A stretch of 64,000 bases of DNA from Hyposmocoma kahamanoa (GCF_003589595.1 NW_020654684.1:2525429-2589428); one strand, 5' to 3'; positions 12,165 to 24,269 are shown, counted from the stretch's first letter. Numbers and translations are program-made. Notes: generated by a model not told the origin, from the letters alone.

Positions 12165-12400
12165 ATTTAAGATTGGCCCAGAGCGCCTGAAATCATCGCT
12201 ACGGGACTAAGGCCGACCTTCTGCATTTGTGCTGGAAGCGACACGCCATAGAAATCCAACCGCCTCAAGCTGTCAGCGAGGTGGGCTGGAATTAATCCGT
12301 TTGCGGGCAAAATAATTGGGACCATTTCTGTGGAGGTCACACCCCACATCTTGTGCGCCAGATCGAGATACGACGTGCCTCAGTTTCGGTTTTCACGAGA
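12165..12400 (-). pseudogene. Non-LTR retrotransposon fragment
   Basis: The minus strand encodes MWGVTSTEMVPIILPANGLI and continues with a run of about 40 more residues. The pattern W-x-V...VPI(I/V)...G resembles the short conserved tail following the reverse transcriptase in some non-LTR elements. A diverged second copy lies at 41345-41452. The clade is uncertain. Confidence 0.45.
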
Positions 12401-12527
12401 CCCTCGTCATGCGGGATGGTAACGTCCACAAGAAATACCCTCGACTGCGATCCATGCAATGTCATATCCCATTACTTATATTATATTGACTATAAAAATC
12501 TAGAAAACTCGCACCCACTTCAGATGT

Positions 12528-12624
12528 CACTTATGCACTAAGTCCGAATCCTAGCGATAAAATGATCCCTGTGACATTTCAGACGGTCATTTCTGGGATT
12601 CGGACGTAGTGCGCTAGTCTGTGA
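12528..12624. repeat. Short palindromic MITE, family GTCCGAATCC copy 1
   Basis: The ends are imperfect inverted repeats (GCACTAAGTCCGAATCC and GGATTCGGACGTAGTGC). The core (GTGACATTTCAGACGGTCAT) matches the opposite strand at 18353-18400. It is probably a small fold-back transposon; the target duplication is unclear. Confidence 0.6.
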
Positions 12625-12949
12625 TAATGGATCATTCCCAATACATTTAATATTATTATAATTGCAGGGAGGCACTTCTCTTCTAGAACATACATGATAC
12701 CAGATGACTTAGACGATGTCGCCTACAGAACCGGGTTTTCAATATTCCTAAATGGCAACGATTCGTTTGTCGGTGCCGTCTGTCGTCTCGACGCCTGCAA
12801 TGTATCCCGAGCATCTCCATTTTGGCTTCGAATGAAATCAAATCAAGTATCTATATTTCGTAGGCAATCAAAACGATCTCAGAGGCACTGCCACTGCCCT
12901 CGTCACCATGGGTCATAAGTTCCCTAAGTACCATGTGCCGGTAATTTAA

Positions 12950-13068
12950 AGTTTTTTTTTTTTTGCGCAGTTAGCCTTTAAAAGGGAAACACAGTAATGT
13001 TCACATTGCTTACTGCTTGGCGACAGAAATAGGCAGTAGTTCCCTGTGCTTTTCTGCTGCTGCCGCTT
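12950..13068 (-). repeat. Family C fragment, copy 4
   Basis: A minus-strand fragment with ACACAGTAATGTTCACATTG, GGCGACAGAAATAGG and a following TTCCCTG block. Only the 5' part of the family is present. Confidence 0.55.
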
Positions 13069-13654
13069 TATTAATTAGTGCTTAATTATCTTAATACGTG
13101 AAAAATTCCAGCTAATAGGGTCCAAGTTAGATAAGAGGAGAAGAAGAAGAGTTGGAGAAGAGCTTCAGAATGCTTCACTTATTCTTCTATGTGACCGCCT
13201 TTTCATTGTCAATAAGTACTCATAAATCAAATTTCACTTGAAATTGTTACATTAAACAAAAGACCATCCTTAGCTGTTCGATTTCATCTGAGAAGAATGA
13301 TTTCTTGTCATCACAAACATTCAATACCTAGCTGGAAGGATACCATGTGTTCGTATCATCTTTGTAATCATTGATTTCATAATAAGCTTTCCCGTTATCC
13401 GATCTCCTATGTCTTGAATCAAAGTTCGTATATGGATTTTGATTCAGTTTGTAAGTTTGATGCCTAGTGTGACACGTTTTATGGCTCTCTGTGCAACATA
13501 TAACATTGAAACAAATCACAATCAGCACAAGTGTTACGCGTTTGTGAGCAAATTGTCGTGATATAACGAGGAAGCAGCGATTTCCTTGTTAACTTCATGA
13601 AAATGCGACATAGCTCTGATGGACGGAGCGTTCATACAACGTTTATGTATTTTT

Positions 13655-13905
13655 TTTATTATTTTTTAGAATACCAAGCGACAGAACGAACAAGTCGTGT
13701 GTCTGATGATAAGCTACCCGCTTTTCCATAACAATTGCAGTCTCAGAGACTCTAAGACATAAGTTGACAAGTCCCATATGCCTATAATTTCACCAGCACC
13801 CTAAAACCGGAACGCAGTAATGCTCACATTACCGCTTGGCAGAAATAAGTAAGTTTTCAGTTCTTCTTTCTTGGACGAACGCTTTCACGAGGAGCTCTAC
13901 TGCAT
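13655..13905 (-). repeat. Interspersed repeat family C, copy 5
   Basis: A minus-strand copy with GAACAAGTCGTGTGTCTGAT, GTTGACAAGTCCCATATGCC, AAAACCGGAACGCAGTAATG and TTGGACGAACGCTTTCACGA. A small internal part is lost near 13745. Confidence 0.8.
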
Positions 13906-14640
13906 GTCTACACTTATGCTCAAACTTTAAGAATTATTATGATAGTTGTAAACAGAATCCAAAGTAATGAGGATGTTATCGCGCGTGTGTGTAAAGGTAG
14001 ACGATTAGCAACTGCATCGCGTTTGCATCGCGTTTGCATCGCCGCTAAAAGCCGCCGTGTTTAACCGCTCATACAAAAAAAATATATATAACGGTTTCCA
14101 TATACATATTTTTAGAAATATTGAACAACTTTGAAGTTGTATTCCTTGTCTGGAGACTTATTTCCTGAACGAATATAAAAAAACATTGGTTGTAAACCAT
14201 TTTCATCAAATTCTGAACATCAGTTTCGTACAATACATTATTAAAATTCCAAACCATCGTCTTGGATACCGATGAGTAAGTATTGCATTGCATTGCTAAT
14301 TGCACACATATCTCGCTCTGGATTTAGGCAACAAAGGAGTGACGTAAGGATGTACTGGCCTCCTCCGAGATTGCTACACTACTTCGCACTTAAGGTGCGG
14401 TAATGTTCTAGCAAGTGTTTCAAAGCTAGTGTTTGTGATAAATTTGTTACCTAAGTTACCATTGTTTACACGTACGGTTGTCAGTATATTTGGCGAACGA
14501 AGCCTCGGCAACATCTGTCTACCCACAAATAGTCACAGAGCCATATCTTCTTACGAGATAGTTAAAATCATAGTCTACCACAATCGCCCAATTCTGGTTA
14601 AGGACTTTAAACATCTTACAACTTGTGACCTTTCAAGTTG
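13906..14640. other. Spacer, nothing recognised
   Basis: It contains a short tandem GCATCGCGTTT (about 14013-14042) and AT-rich sequence. No gene is supported. Confidence 0.4.
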
Positions 14641-14880
14641 TAGTAGCGGTAGAGCTCATTGAGAAATTCGTCCGGTTCTGAAGGGTAATGGTGCTGGTGA
14701 AATTACAGGCACATAGGACTTGTCATCTTATGTCTCAGGGTGTCAGATGCAGTGGCAGTGCTTCTCAGATCTTTGTGATTTAAGGCTCCGAGTTGTACTG
14801 CAACTGTTATGGACAGGCATGTCGCTTACCATCAAGCACACGACTTGTTCGTCCCGGCACTTAGTTTTTATAAAAAAAAT
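14641..14880 (+). repeat. Interspersed repeat family C, copy 6
   Basis: A plus-strand copy with GGTGCTGGTGAAATTACAGG, CTTATGTCTCAGGGTG and TTATGGACAGGCATGTCGCT, ending TTTTTATAAAAAAA. The segment between the first block and the GGTTCTGAAGGGT motif is deleted. Confidence 0.8.
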
Positions 14881-15117
14881 GATAATTTAGTTATTTGTGG
14901 TTCAAATTGTGGTTATTTCGAAATATATACATGGTGGTGCAAGAAATTGATCCCCAGGCCTTTTACTTGGGAGGCAATCGTTCTCGCAACTAGGAGATTA
15001 CAGGTTTTGGTACATAGGTTTCCTTTAAGAAAGGGTTTATGCGGGTTGGAGACTTCACACGTTGTACAACGATTTTTTTCATCACCAAAAGGTGTTGCTA
15101 CTAAACATTCTCAAATA

Positions 15118-15215
15118 TACGTCATCATCAACATCATCATCATTTCAACCGAAAGACGTTCACTGCTGAACATAGGCCTCCTCGAAAGAATGCCACAACG
15201 ACTTGTCTGTCGACT
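15118..15215 (-). pseudogene. RTE-type LINE 3' end
   Basis: The minus strand encodes a FEEAYVQQ-like ending followed by stops and an (ATG)n-type tail (CATCATCATCAT on the plus strand). The same peptide ending (LGEAYVQQW) occurs at 23535-23820. It is a short dead 3' fragment. Confidence 0.65.
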
Positions 15216-16429
15216 CTCGTATGAGAACCAACCGTTCTCCTACTATATCATATAACTACAAGGTTCACTGTGCCTAATAATAACCACGCCCAATAATTTC
15301 GAAAGTTCCTAAATTGAAATATTGGACCTCTATCACATTCACACAGATTACTTAAAGAAAAGTTCTAGACACGCACGTAAAAAATTTTCAATCGCCACCC
15401 ATTATTTTGAACAATTTATGTATGAAGAACAATAGGCAATGCAGTACCTAATGAAATCAATCTATTTTATTTTCATAATATTACAGGTAAGGTACAATAA
15501 AAGCTGAAATACGAGAAAGTAAAACAAGGATTTTTAAATTATATGAATAAAATTGGGTCCCCGCGGCAAGGTGCCCAAGATGCTGGCAGCGTTCCCCGTT
15601 TGTATAGCTATGATAATGTATTGGGCAAGGTAGCCCTTGGTTTCCCAGACAGTCTATTTTATTTTCATACGTCTTTAGAAAGAAAATCTACTCCTGAAAA
15701 GGTTTTTTCATTGTTTTTTTTATCACCTCAGAAAAAAACGGTTTTTAACAACACTAACTACGGGTAACCCTAAATAGTGTCGAGTTACAGCAAAACAACC
15801 AGCTGATGATGAAATGAAGACTTATTTTGAATTAGAATTACAATATAAGACTAGAATTTGTTAGATAAACGCGTATCATCGTCAGCCAAGTAATCGGTTT
15901 ACCTGAGGTAAGTTTTTGCCCTTTTTTTTAGTCTATTTTAAAATTTAAAAAGAACCACATAAACAATTCTAAAAGAACTTACCGCAAGCATTACAACACA
16001 AATTGGAAAGATCTTTCATGAATGAACACAGCCGTAATATCTTTGGCATACATCTACAATATCGACGTATCATCTTTCTAATAATAACGTAATCCGGACA
16101 TTACATAAACTAATCGTTTTGTGTTGAATAAGTATACTCGTATTTTGTATTACACATGTGTGGTAGAGTCGTTATTTAGGGCAAGCGAACGGTGTTTTGT
16201 AATTTGTATAATTCGTTTGCCGATATGGGAAAGCCGCAATTCTGCTTACAATGTTAAAAATCAGATATTGTCTTTTATGATATAGACAGCAAGAAACGGA
16301 ATACCACTGTGTACTGATTGCTAGTTGGAAGAAATTGCAATTACCAATAAAGCCGACTGTTGGAGTAAGCAGAGATAACAGTCTTCCACTTGCTACGGTC
16401 CTGACACACATCTTTCGCTTCATCAATGC

Positions 16430-16683
16430 TTTCATACACGTTCTCGGATAAGAGTAGTCTGGCCTTTATTTAGGATGGCCTCAATTCGGTTATGGTAAGT
16501 TCGCCTTGGTCGGCCCTTACTAACTTGCCCGCTCACATTCGGCGTATAAATCTGTATCGCCAATCTCCTTTCATTCACTCTCTCTACATGTCTGAACCAT
16601 CTAAGCATCTCTTTCTCTATCTTTGTCATTACATGTACTTCCACACCGCAACGCTGTCTTATCATACTGTCCCGTTATTTATC
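16430..16683 (-). pseudogene. RTE-type LINE ORF, C-terminal fragment
   Basis: The minus-strand frame reads MLRWFRHVERVNERRLAIQI, then VSGQVSKGRPRRTYHNRIE. This is the familiar WFGHVERM...GRPRRT tail of insect RTE-like endonuclease/reverse transcriptase ORFs. Only the last ~75 residues remain. Confidence 0.75.
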
Positions 16684-16729
16684 CATTTCCTGGACGAACT
16701 CTTTCACAAGGCGCTGTACTGCTACCAAA
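16684..16729 (-). repeat. Family C scrap, copy 7
   Basis: CTGGACGAACTCTTTCACAA followed by GGCGCTGTACTGCTACC is the complement of the family C 5' end. It abuts the RTE fragment. Confidence 0.6.
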
Positions 16730-18342
16730 TTGATTGTTTTCGTGAAGGTTGATTCTTTTGTTAATAAATATCACAAAATCATTGAAATAATATTTTGTTA
16801 CAATACCAGAGAATAGAAAGCTTTTTCATGTAAATTCAGTAAGAATAAGCATCCGCTTATGTATAAAATACCTCCATCAGCAACAGCTCTTGAACGAAGA
16901 ATACAATTATCAATTTACATTGTCTAAGTATTCAGGAGATTGCAAAAGAAGAGTGTACCAGGGGAGTGGTTTGAGTCATCGTCTTAATTTATTTATTATA
17001 CGAGTTTCAAATAGCTCTCGTCCTTCGAGTCCTCTTCACAATCCAATTAAGCACCGTGGTAATGTAAACCGGGCATTAATTCAATTGGTTATATTAACAA
17101 GTAAGTAGACGCATTGTAAATCAAAGCAACGAATGGTGAATTGATGAACGAATTGTCGAAAGAATATATTTTGTCTGTCGTCGTGGCAGACACGACGACT
17201 GTCGACACGAAATTGAAATTTACGACGTACAGTGTCGCAATCGGCGAGTTGATATGAAACGGAGATTTGGAAAATGGGACGATGGGGCCATTGGAAAAAA
17301 GAATACGGATAAAGAAACAACCAGATGGTGGCCATAAAATGGTTGCAGATACGAGAGACGTCCTGCAGCGAGACGGGTAAATGACATCGTCAAAGTCGAG
17401 AGCCGTAGATGGACGGAAGATCGTGTGGATAGCACGGCAAGTGTATACACAACACTAGGTAAAGTCCGGCTGTGATGGTGAATTTATTGGTGAAAAATTT
17501 GAGAATTTTTCTTAACTAGATTTGTTTTTATTTAAGACTTACAATAATCGATAATGTAGCAGTTTAGGTATATGACATTAAATAAATTAAATACTAAATA
17601 TGTTTATTAAACAAGGTTAAAGGTGGAAATTTTCATTAAGGACCGCGCAATGGGACAGCGAGCCAATGCCAACGACCTTTAATGAGACTAACTGAACGCT
17701 CTTTAATCTCCTGATTATTAATGATAATAAACTCCTGTTTAGCAGGTGAAATCCAAGTGGCTTTTCTACTGCATAAGTACAAAGGGCCCGCTCGGACAAG
17801 ACCCTCTAGGTCATGTTTTCAAAGAATGTCAATAATTTTCAATTACAAAGTTGGTAAAAAAATAAAGTAGGCAACTTTTGAACAAACGTACAATAAAGAA
17901 AAGAAAAAAAAAGAAAGCAATTCCATGTTTTACGACTTCGCCAAATTTCTACAACTAATGTTGACTTTGTTAATGTCACTATTTGCACATGTTTATGTGT
18001 ACTATATCTTATTTACATTTTCAACAACTGTTAGCTAACATTTTTTGAAGACATAAATAGGTGAGCTGCACCGTCTGCCAGCGCATAATAGAGTTAGTCA
18101 CAGGAACAGAATTTCAATATAACAAAACGTCCTTTGGAAAGCAGTCCACTAGCTCACACTGGTTACACACCTATTGATAATAGTGCATAGCTGCTGGTAG
18201 TTGTAGGCAGTTGTAACACAGTTGGCGTACAATGATGATCGTAGTCCTAATGCTGTGGCCGCCTTACCGCATGCTTACAAAAATGGCAACTTCTTGTTGG
18301 AACTCTAAAGCATGTTTAGATTCAAAACTGCATTTATTAGAA
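16730..18342. other. Spacer, no gene supported
   Basis: Open frames at 17081-17450 (minus) and others lack recognisable domains. A small palindrome near 17160-17205 (GACACGACGACTGTCGAC) is the only local structure I noted. Confidence 0.4.
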
Positions 18343-18490
18343 GACAAAACTGTCCGAATCCGAGAAATGACCGTCCGAAATGTCACAAGGATCACTTTAT
18401 CTCTAGGAGTACAAGCGATATTCGTCTCGGATTGGAATGGGACTTAGTGCACAAGTCGTATGTGTGGTCTCGGATTCGGAAAAAACACGA
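18343..18490. repeat. Short palindromic MITE, family GTCCGAATCC copy 2
   Basis: It shares GTCCGAATCC, AGAAATGACCGTC and AATGTCACA with 12528-12624 in the opposite orientation. A complementary GGACTTAGTGCAC and TCGGATTCGG lie at the other end. The exact boundaries are approximate. Confidence 0.55.
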
Positions 18491-19017
18491 GTCGGATCCA
18501 GTGCAGCGATTTTAAGGTCACGAAATACAATTGGCGACTCACGGTACAGAATATTAGCCGCGTTTTCACTAATGAAAACGTGGCTTTATTACACTAATGT
18601 CTTAATTATGTTTCTTCACGATATTCGTAAGAAAACATTTTCTTTAACTACCCATAAAATGAGTATCCATATAATCTTTTCACAGAAAATGACTTCGCGT
18701 TTCGTTTTGTAATTAACGTTGATTATTTTACGGTTACATCATCGACGCGAAGTCTATGATACGTATTTATATATTCAAATGATACGCACATGATTTCTGA
18801 ATCGAAAGGAAAGAGAAATACTTTCCTTTATTTATTTTAATTGAATATCATGTTTTACTATCACGATAATCAATATAGTTTTTGTCAACATACTCCCCCT
18901 AGCTTTTTATTCTAAAATTATATAAAAATTCGTTCGGTCTGACTTCGGTCTGACTTCGGTCTCCAGCAACAAACAGATATTAAGAACACAATGTACCTTA
19001 TTCTGACAAATAAATAA

Positions 19018-19049
<32 letters not shown>
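19018..19049. repeat. (ATTG)n microsatellite
   Basis: About eight uninterrupted repeats of the tetranucleotide TTGA/ATTG. Confidence 0.95.
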
Positions 19050-19051
<2 letters not shown>

Positions 19052-19168
19052 ACAGTTACTTGTATAACCATCATCCAGAATTTCGCTGGTGGTATAAAAA
19101 AGCACTTCACAGCGTTTTTCTGTTCGTATCTATTTAATTTCATGATGGAAGAAACTAATTGTTGATAT

Positions 19169-19441
19169 TAATGCAAACCACCCTATTTTTTCACTATAGT
19201 TAATATAGTTAATAATAAAAAATAAAAAAAATAAAATAAAATAGGATAAAAAATAGGGTGGTTTGCATTAAATATTAGACATAACTGGTTGAAGACTGTA
19301 CCACCGCAGTCAACCGTGACCATGGGACCTGTAAAGGGCCCGAAACGTCGGTTTGTTTGAAAAAACAAATATACGCGATTTAAATCTGTAAAAATAGTTT
19401 CATTTCCTATGTGTAACAATCGCGAAAACCTAAGAACTCGA
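19169..19441 (+). mobile_element. Penelope-like (putative) insertion 1
   Basis: A 273-bp insertion bounded by the 13-bp duplication TAATTGTTGATAT (19156-19168 and 19442-19454). The first 100 bases form a hairpin (AATGCAAACCACCCTATTTT and its complement). The rest carries GTGACCATGGGACCTGTAAA, CCGAAACGTCGG and ends CCTAAGAACTCG. The same end is found at 37274-37431. Variable-length duplications and the GAAACGTC box suggest a Penelope-like element; this is inference. Confidence 0.65.
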
Positions 19442-19686
19442 TAATTGTTGATATCAAAAAATTAAGAAAGGTGGCTTATATTTTATGGCATCAACTTTTA
19501 ATTTGTTCCATTCGCAATATCTAAAAAAAATAGCAGTAACATCTCTGTATTTCTCAAGAGGGCTTTAAAACAAATAAAGCTTAATTCATTGCCGTAGCAA
19601 GTCATCCACCGCCATCTTTAAAAACGTAAAGAAAGAGGCTCTAGAAAACAATACGGAGTATCATATTTACTTAATTGTTATTTTTT

Positions 19687-19878
19687 ACACTCATAGCTCC
19701 GCACTAGGGAAACCCTGTATCTTGGTGCCGCGGACACACACATAGGCAACCACAAATTACACCCAAATTCACGAGAGAAATAAATGTAGGTCATACATAC
19801 ATCTCTCCCGGCCTGGGAATCGAACCTAGGACCTCTGCGTGGAGGTCCAGCAAGGTAACCCTTCGGCGACAGAGGTAG
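19687..19878 (-). mobile_element. tRNA-derived SINE, family A copy 5
   Basis: A diverged minus-strand copy (GGGAATCGAACCTAGGACCT, CACAAATTACACCCAAATTC). Several substitutions disrupt the A-box. Confidence 0.88.
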
Positions 19879-20186
19879 TTATAGATATCCATTTATCATA
19901 AATCATTAATATTTTTTGAAACGGTGGAAATCGACTAAATACTAAAATATTATTTAAAATCATGTAACATAACTGCTGGTTACAACTTATATTAGTTAAT
20001 TTGACACGTGCCCGAGTAAATAAACACAAAAAATTCATGCAACCTCTATATCTCACGATAAAGTTCGACATATCGACGAGAGAGGATATAAGGATGTCGA
20101 TCCACGTTTATTTAGTGAATGGTATTCACTTTACTGCCCATTGGTGGTAAAATTATGTACCTCTTTTGAAAGGTTACATTTATAAA

Positions 20187-20366
20187 ATGAACTTCGACTT
20201 TGAGTAAGCAAAAATGGCGAACAAATCGAGTTTTCGTAATTACAAAACGAATTTTGCCCAAGTTTAAACACAAAATTAAATTAAACTTAGGCAAAAATCG
20301 TTTTTTAAATGCGAAAAACTTACTTAGCACGCCGTTTTTGCTTAGCTAAACTCAAAGTTCGTTTCA
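20187..20366. repeat. Large imperfect fold-back
   Basis: Two ~85-base arms are complementary: ATGAACTTCGACTTTGAG with CTCAAAGTTCGTTTCAT, and GCCCAAGTTTAA with TTAAACTTAGGC at the centre. A partial relative lies at about 43722-43800 (CTTGCTTAGCTCGCCGTTTTT). It stands 15 bp from a Harbinger-like MITE. Confidence 0.65.
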
Positions 20367-20381
20367 TATATCTCAGTCTTA

Positions 20382-20556
20382 GGGTCGTATTCCAGAACTG
20401 TACTCAATGCTCAAGTCAGGATTTGAGCAGACTTGAGTATGATTTCAAGCACTGGAAATACGACCCTAATGGCAAAGACTGGAGTATGATTTCTAGTGCT
20501 TTAAATCATACTCAAGTCCTGATTTGAGCAATGAGTAGAGTTCTGGAATACGACCC
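20382..20556. mobile_element. Harbinger-like palindromic MITE, copy 1
   Basis: 175 bp with terminal inverted repeats GGGTCGTATTCCAGAACT and AGTTCTGGAATACGACCC, flanked by TTA on both sides (20379-20381 and 20557-20559). The interior repeats ACTTGAGTATGATTTCAAG in both orientations. A TTA duplication and GGG-starting ends fit PIF/Harbinger. Confidence 0.8.
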
Positions 20557-20559
20557 TTA

Positions 20560-21601
20560 ATGTCGTACGTATTGGTAGTTTATCGAGTTCTTACTAGGGA
20601 TGCACAATTTTTTGCTATTTGGATCATATGACCCACGGATATGATCGTATGCCTTTGAATCGATCTCATAAAAATCGTTTCAAATAAAAAAAAGTGTGTA
20701 ATTTTTTCTGCTTTTCACAAATGCCAATCCTTGTAACTAAACTTATCAATAATAACGTCATTTAACTTAGTGTCCAAAGCATGCTTTTTTCGCTTCAGTA
20801 CTTGGCTAAATCATTAATAAGATGGTAGTACGACGTTATATATTTTTATATTAAATACATAATAGTGTCGTGTATATATGTTTAATGTATTATATGTATG
20901 TATTATTTTATTATTAATATGTACTGATATTCATGCACTATTTATCTTATTTTAATGTTCTTTTTCTCTCACTTTCCCGTTTGTTTTTCTTTTATCAGAG
21001 ACAGGGTTATGTAATTTCATTTAAATTTATTCATTCCTATTTTTGTTTTCACTCTTAATATTATACGTCCATTTCTGTAATTATTTTAGTGGATAACTGT
21101 AATTGGCCTATCCAAAAAATGTAACGTATGCTAAGGTTAGAATTGTATTAAATATTGACGGCACCCGTCAATTTTTTCGAATTCGGGTGACATTTCGACT
21201 CTATTTCTGGATATATACTCGATGCGTGTACCTATGACTTTGATTTCTACGTTACGTACATTTGTGAACGTTCAAAAGCAATATCTATCGGTAAAGGTGA
21301 ACGAAAACATAATGATGCAACTTGTATATCGAAGACAGTTCACTGCCCTTTGAAACATGTGAATTCGCAACCCGTATCGAGACTGCATAGCGGATTCGTG
21401 TTTAACAGTGAGACGTATAATAAGGTGATGATGATTACCAATTATGACGTCGTAATGTTAATGCAACAGTGTATTAACTCCAAAAGTGTATTTATTCAGA
21501 ATACATGAAAAACGAATTACTCACTTCCCGTGAAAGATTATTATAATTTATATATACGTTAAAGTTTGTTAAACATCTAAACAATTTCCTACTTGCCATA
21601 T
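20560..21601. other. AT-rich spacer, nothing recognised
   Basis: Low-complexity AT-rich sequence with no supported gene. Confidence 0.45.
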
Positions 21602-21934
21602 TTAAGAGGGAGCTGAAGAAAAATTCCTAATCTTAGATTTGAAGGGGTATATCCACTTTAAAGTTAAAAATAAAATATATATTCAAGCATAGACATTAAT
21701 CAGAAACATAAAATAATAAAGTTTCCTCGATAGATAAAAATCACGAAATGACCTCTAATTTTCACATTTTTTCGATTTATCCTCGAAATGCTACAGGTTA
21801 TTAGGACTAAAATTAAATAATTAATTATATTTATGCATGATCGACAACTGTCACTACGGATTTTTTTAAATCCCTTTAGTTTTAGAGTTATTCCGCTGAA
21901 ACGAATTTGGTACTTTTAATGCGCAAAATTCAAC
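21602..21934 (+). repeat. Dispersed repeat E, copy 1
   Basis: About 330 bases shared with 44269-44631, including TTTAAGAGGGAGCTGA, GACATTAATCAGAAACATAA, TGCATGATCGACAACTGTCA and TTTAATGCGCAAAATTCAAC. No coding frame is evident. It is probably the untranslated end of a larger transposable element. Confidence 0.75.
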
Positions 21935-22076
21935 AACCCCCTGCGGATCCATCGTCAAAATTTTTTTGGCATAAGAGCTCTTAAAAACAAAAGTAAAAAA
22001 ATAAATTAATATTTTTGAGCAAGGACTGTTTTGTCCAGAACTAGCTCACAATACGTTCGTCTCATTCTGAGGTTTA

Positions 22077-22360
22077 GTAGCAGTACAGCTCCTTGTGAAA
22101 GAGTACGTCCAGGGAAGTACTGTCACCTTACCTATTATTGCCGCCAAGCAGTAATGTTCACATTACTGTGCTCCGGTTTTGAAGGGTTCTGGTGAAATTA
22201 CAGGGACATGGGACTTGTCAACTTATGTCTCAGGGTGACTGACGGGAGCAGTGGTAGTGCCCCTCAAATCTTTGCGATTTAAAGCTCTGAGTGGCACTGT
22301 AACTGTTATGGACAGGCGTGTAGTAAGCTACAGGCGCATGATTTGTTCGTCTTGTCTTCT
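22077..22360 (+). repeat. Interspersed repeat family C, copy 8
   Basis: A nearly complete copy from GTAGCAGTACAGCTCCTTGT through TTATGGACAGGCGTG to GATTTGTTCGTC. It is useful as a family reference because both ends are present. Confidence 0.85.
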
Positions 22361-22884
22361 ACCTTTTAACTGGCAACCGGTAATATCTCGATTTTGACAA
22401 CTTTACAGGATGAAGAACGTTGACGTTGTCCATATCATGTTAGTTACAGAAAACTTATAGCCTATTAGCAAAATAGGTTGTCAGAGAAAAAAAAAATACA
22501 TTAGGTTATACACCAAGCCTCTGAAACCCATATGTGCGTAGTTCCAGTGCTTAAATGTATCGCAGGTCTGATACTCCCAGACCAACCGCATGAGGCTTCA
22601 GGAACTGTCAAGTATACGCAGTTCTTTTGCGTATTATCGCACTAGTTATCAGTACGCGCCTCTGCGAACATACCTGATGCACTGCAAAAGCGAGGCAGTC
22701 CCAACAGCATCCTAAAACCATTACTGCATTGGACAAAAAGGGTACTTATATCCACACAAAATTGCTTCGTTGTTTGATTCATCACCACAAATTATCGTTT
22801 TTAATTTACTTACGTTCTAAAATATGTGCAATCGTAACGATATACATAATTAATAAATATTGTGCTTTTAATCATCTATTGTTA

Positions 22885-23030
22885 ATAAAGGTCGTTTACG
22901 GAGCCGAGACGTGGACACTCACGATACGGCTGGTCCACGAATTTAAAGTCACTCAGTGAGCTATGGAACGGGCTATGCTCGGAGTTTCTCTGATAGATAA
23001 AATTCGTAATGAGATTGAAAGGGTTGTAAC
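22885..23030 (+). pseudogene. RTE-type LINE fragment, part 1
   Basis: It encodes VVYGAETWTLTIRLVHEFKV, an in-frame TGA, then AMERAMLGVSLIDKIRNE. This matches the YGAETW...AMERAMLG block that follows the reverse transcriptase in RTE-like elements. The continuation of the same protein lies ~500 bp downstream. Confidence 0.8.
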
Positions 23031-23534
23031 TCTAACAACCGTGATCAGGATGACGGCAGTAAAACAGGAAACTTCCGGTCCACAAATTAATTTTACGTGA
23101 AGTAAAAGATAAAGTAAAAAAAACTGTAACAAATAAAAGGTAGACGTAGAAAACAGTACATTAATAAAAAAAACACTCCCTAACTTAACCTAAAAAATGG
23201 TAGATGTTAGATTTCGGCACTTACCCTTTATCGGGTTTTATTATGTTGAATTACAGATATTGGATAGACTGTTATTCGCTCATTATGTTCGATACATGAT
23301 TTACATTGATTGTATTATGATTAAACTTGAAAAGAATAAAAAATTAGACAATTTGATTTAGTAGGTCTGTCCGCTATCGCGGTCAAGCAGAGAGTGACCG
23401 TGGTACGAAGCAAAAATGAGAAAGTGAAGGAAGATGGAACAATTCAAATTTAAAATTTAAATACAAGCAAAAGAAAAAATGATACGATACAGAAAGGTGA
23501 GATGACGGTGTAAAGAGGTCACATCGTCACAAGG

Positions 23535-23820
23535 TTATCCGACCGAGAACTATAAGGTCACCGACATAGCTCGTGCAATAAGCAAGCTGAAGTGGCAGTG
23601 GGCTAGCCATATCTGTCGAAGAACCGATAACCGATGGGGAAAACGAGTTCTAGAGTGGAGACCGGGACTCGGCAAACGTAGTACAGGACGCCCTCCGACC
23701 AGGTGGAGTGACGACCTGCGAAAGGTTGCTGGCGGGAAATGGATGCGACAAGCTGAGGACCAGGCGAAATGGCGCACATTGGGGGAGGCTTATGTCCAGC
23801 AGTGGACTGCGATATGATGA
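23535..23820 (+). pseudogene. RTE-type LINE fragment, part 2 (C-terminus)
   Basis: It encodes VTDIARAISKLKWQWASHIC, then GRPPTRWSDDLRKVAG, and ends LGEAYVQQWTAI before stops and a GATGATGA tail. This is the C-terminus expected after part 1; about 500 bases separate them, so an insertion or expansion split the copy. The frame between positions 23540 and 23815 is open. Confidence 0.82.
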
Positions 23821-23986
23821 TGAAATGTCGAATGTTTCGAATCGAAATTTTCCATCAAAAATTATATCCCAAATCTGTTGTAATTAATCATTCTGATGGC
23901 CTTTATCTCTCATATCCCGAGATAAAACCGCAAAGTTCAAAGTAAGAAAAATCTTACGTCAAATTACGCAAAAATTGTAAAGTACA

Positions 23987-24269
23987 CATTGACTTACGGA
24001 CCCGACGGTCCGCGCTAAAAAGTGTCCGAACTTATAGGGCGTTAAAATCGTATACAGAGCGTCATTCACGCTTTAGTCTTCGTTTGTTCGACTGACAGCG
24101 AAGCAAGCAAAATTAGACAGTACTGCGATGACATTACAATTTAAATTCAACGTTTTAGCTTTTTCATATTCCTTGACATGTCACTACGTTTAAATACATA
24201 GGTTGACTTGGGACATTTTTTTCGTGGTTTTTGTATTAGACCCGTCGTCCATTTATTTGTAAGTCAATG
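23987..24269 (+). mobile_element. hAT-type MITE, copy 2
   Basis: 283 bp starting CATTGACTTACGGACC and ending TTTGTAAGTCAATG. A perfect 8-bp duplication AAAGTACA lies at 23979-23986 and 24270-24277. It is highly similar to the copy at 919. Confidence 0.92.

Noticed and set aside
14809..15255. 148-codon plus-strand frame
   Set aside because: It is assembled from a family C repeat end and the antisense of an RTE 3' tail.
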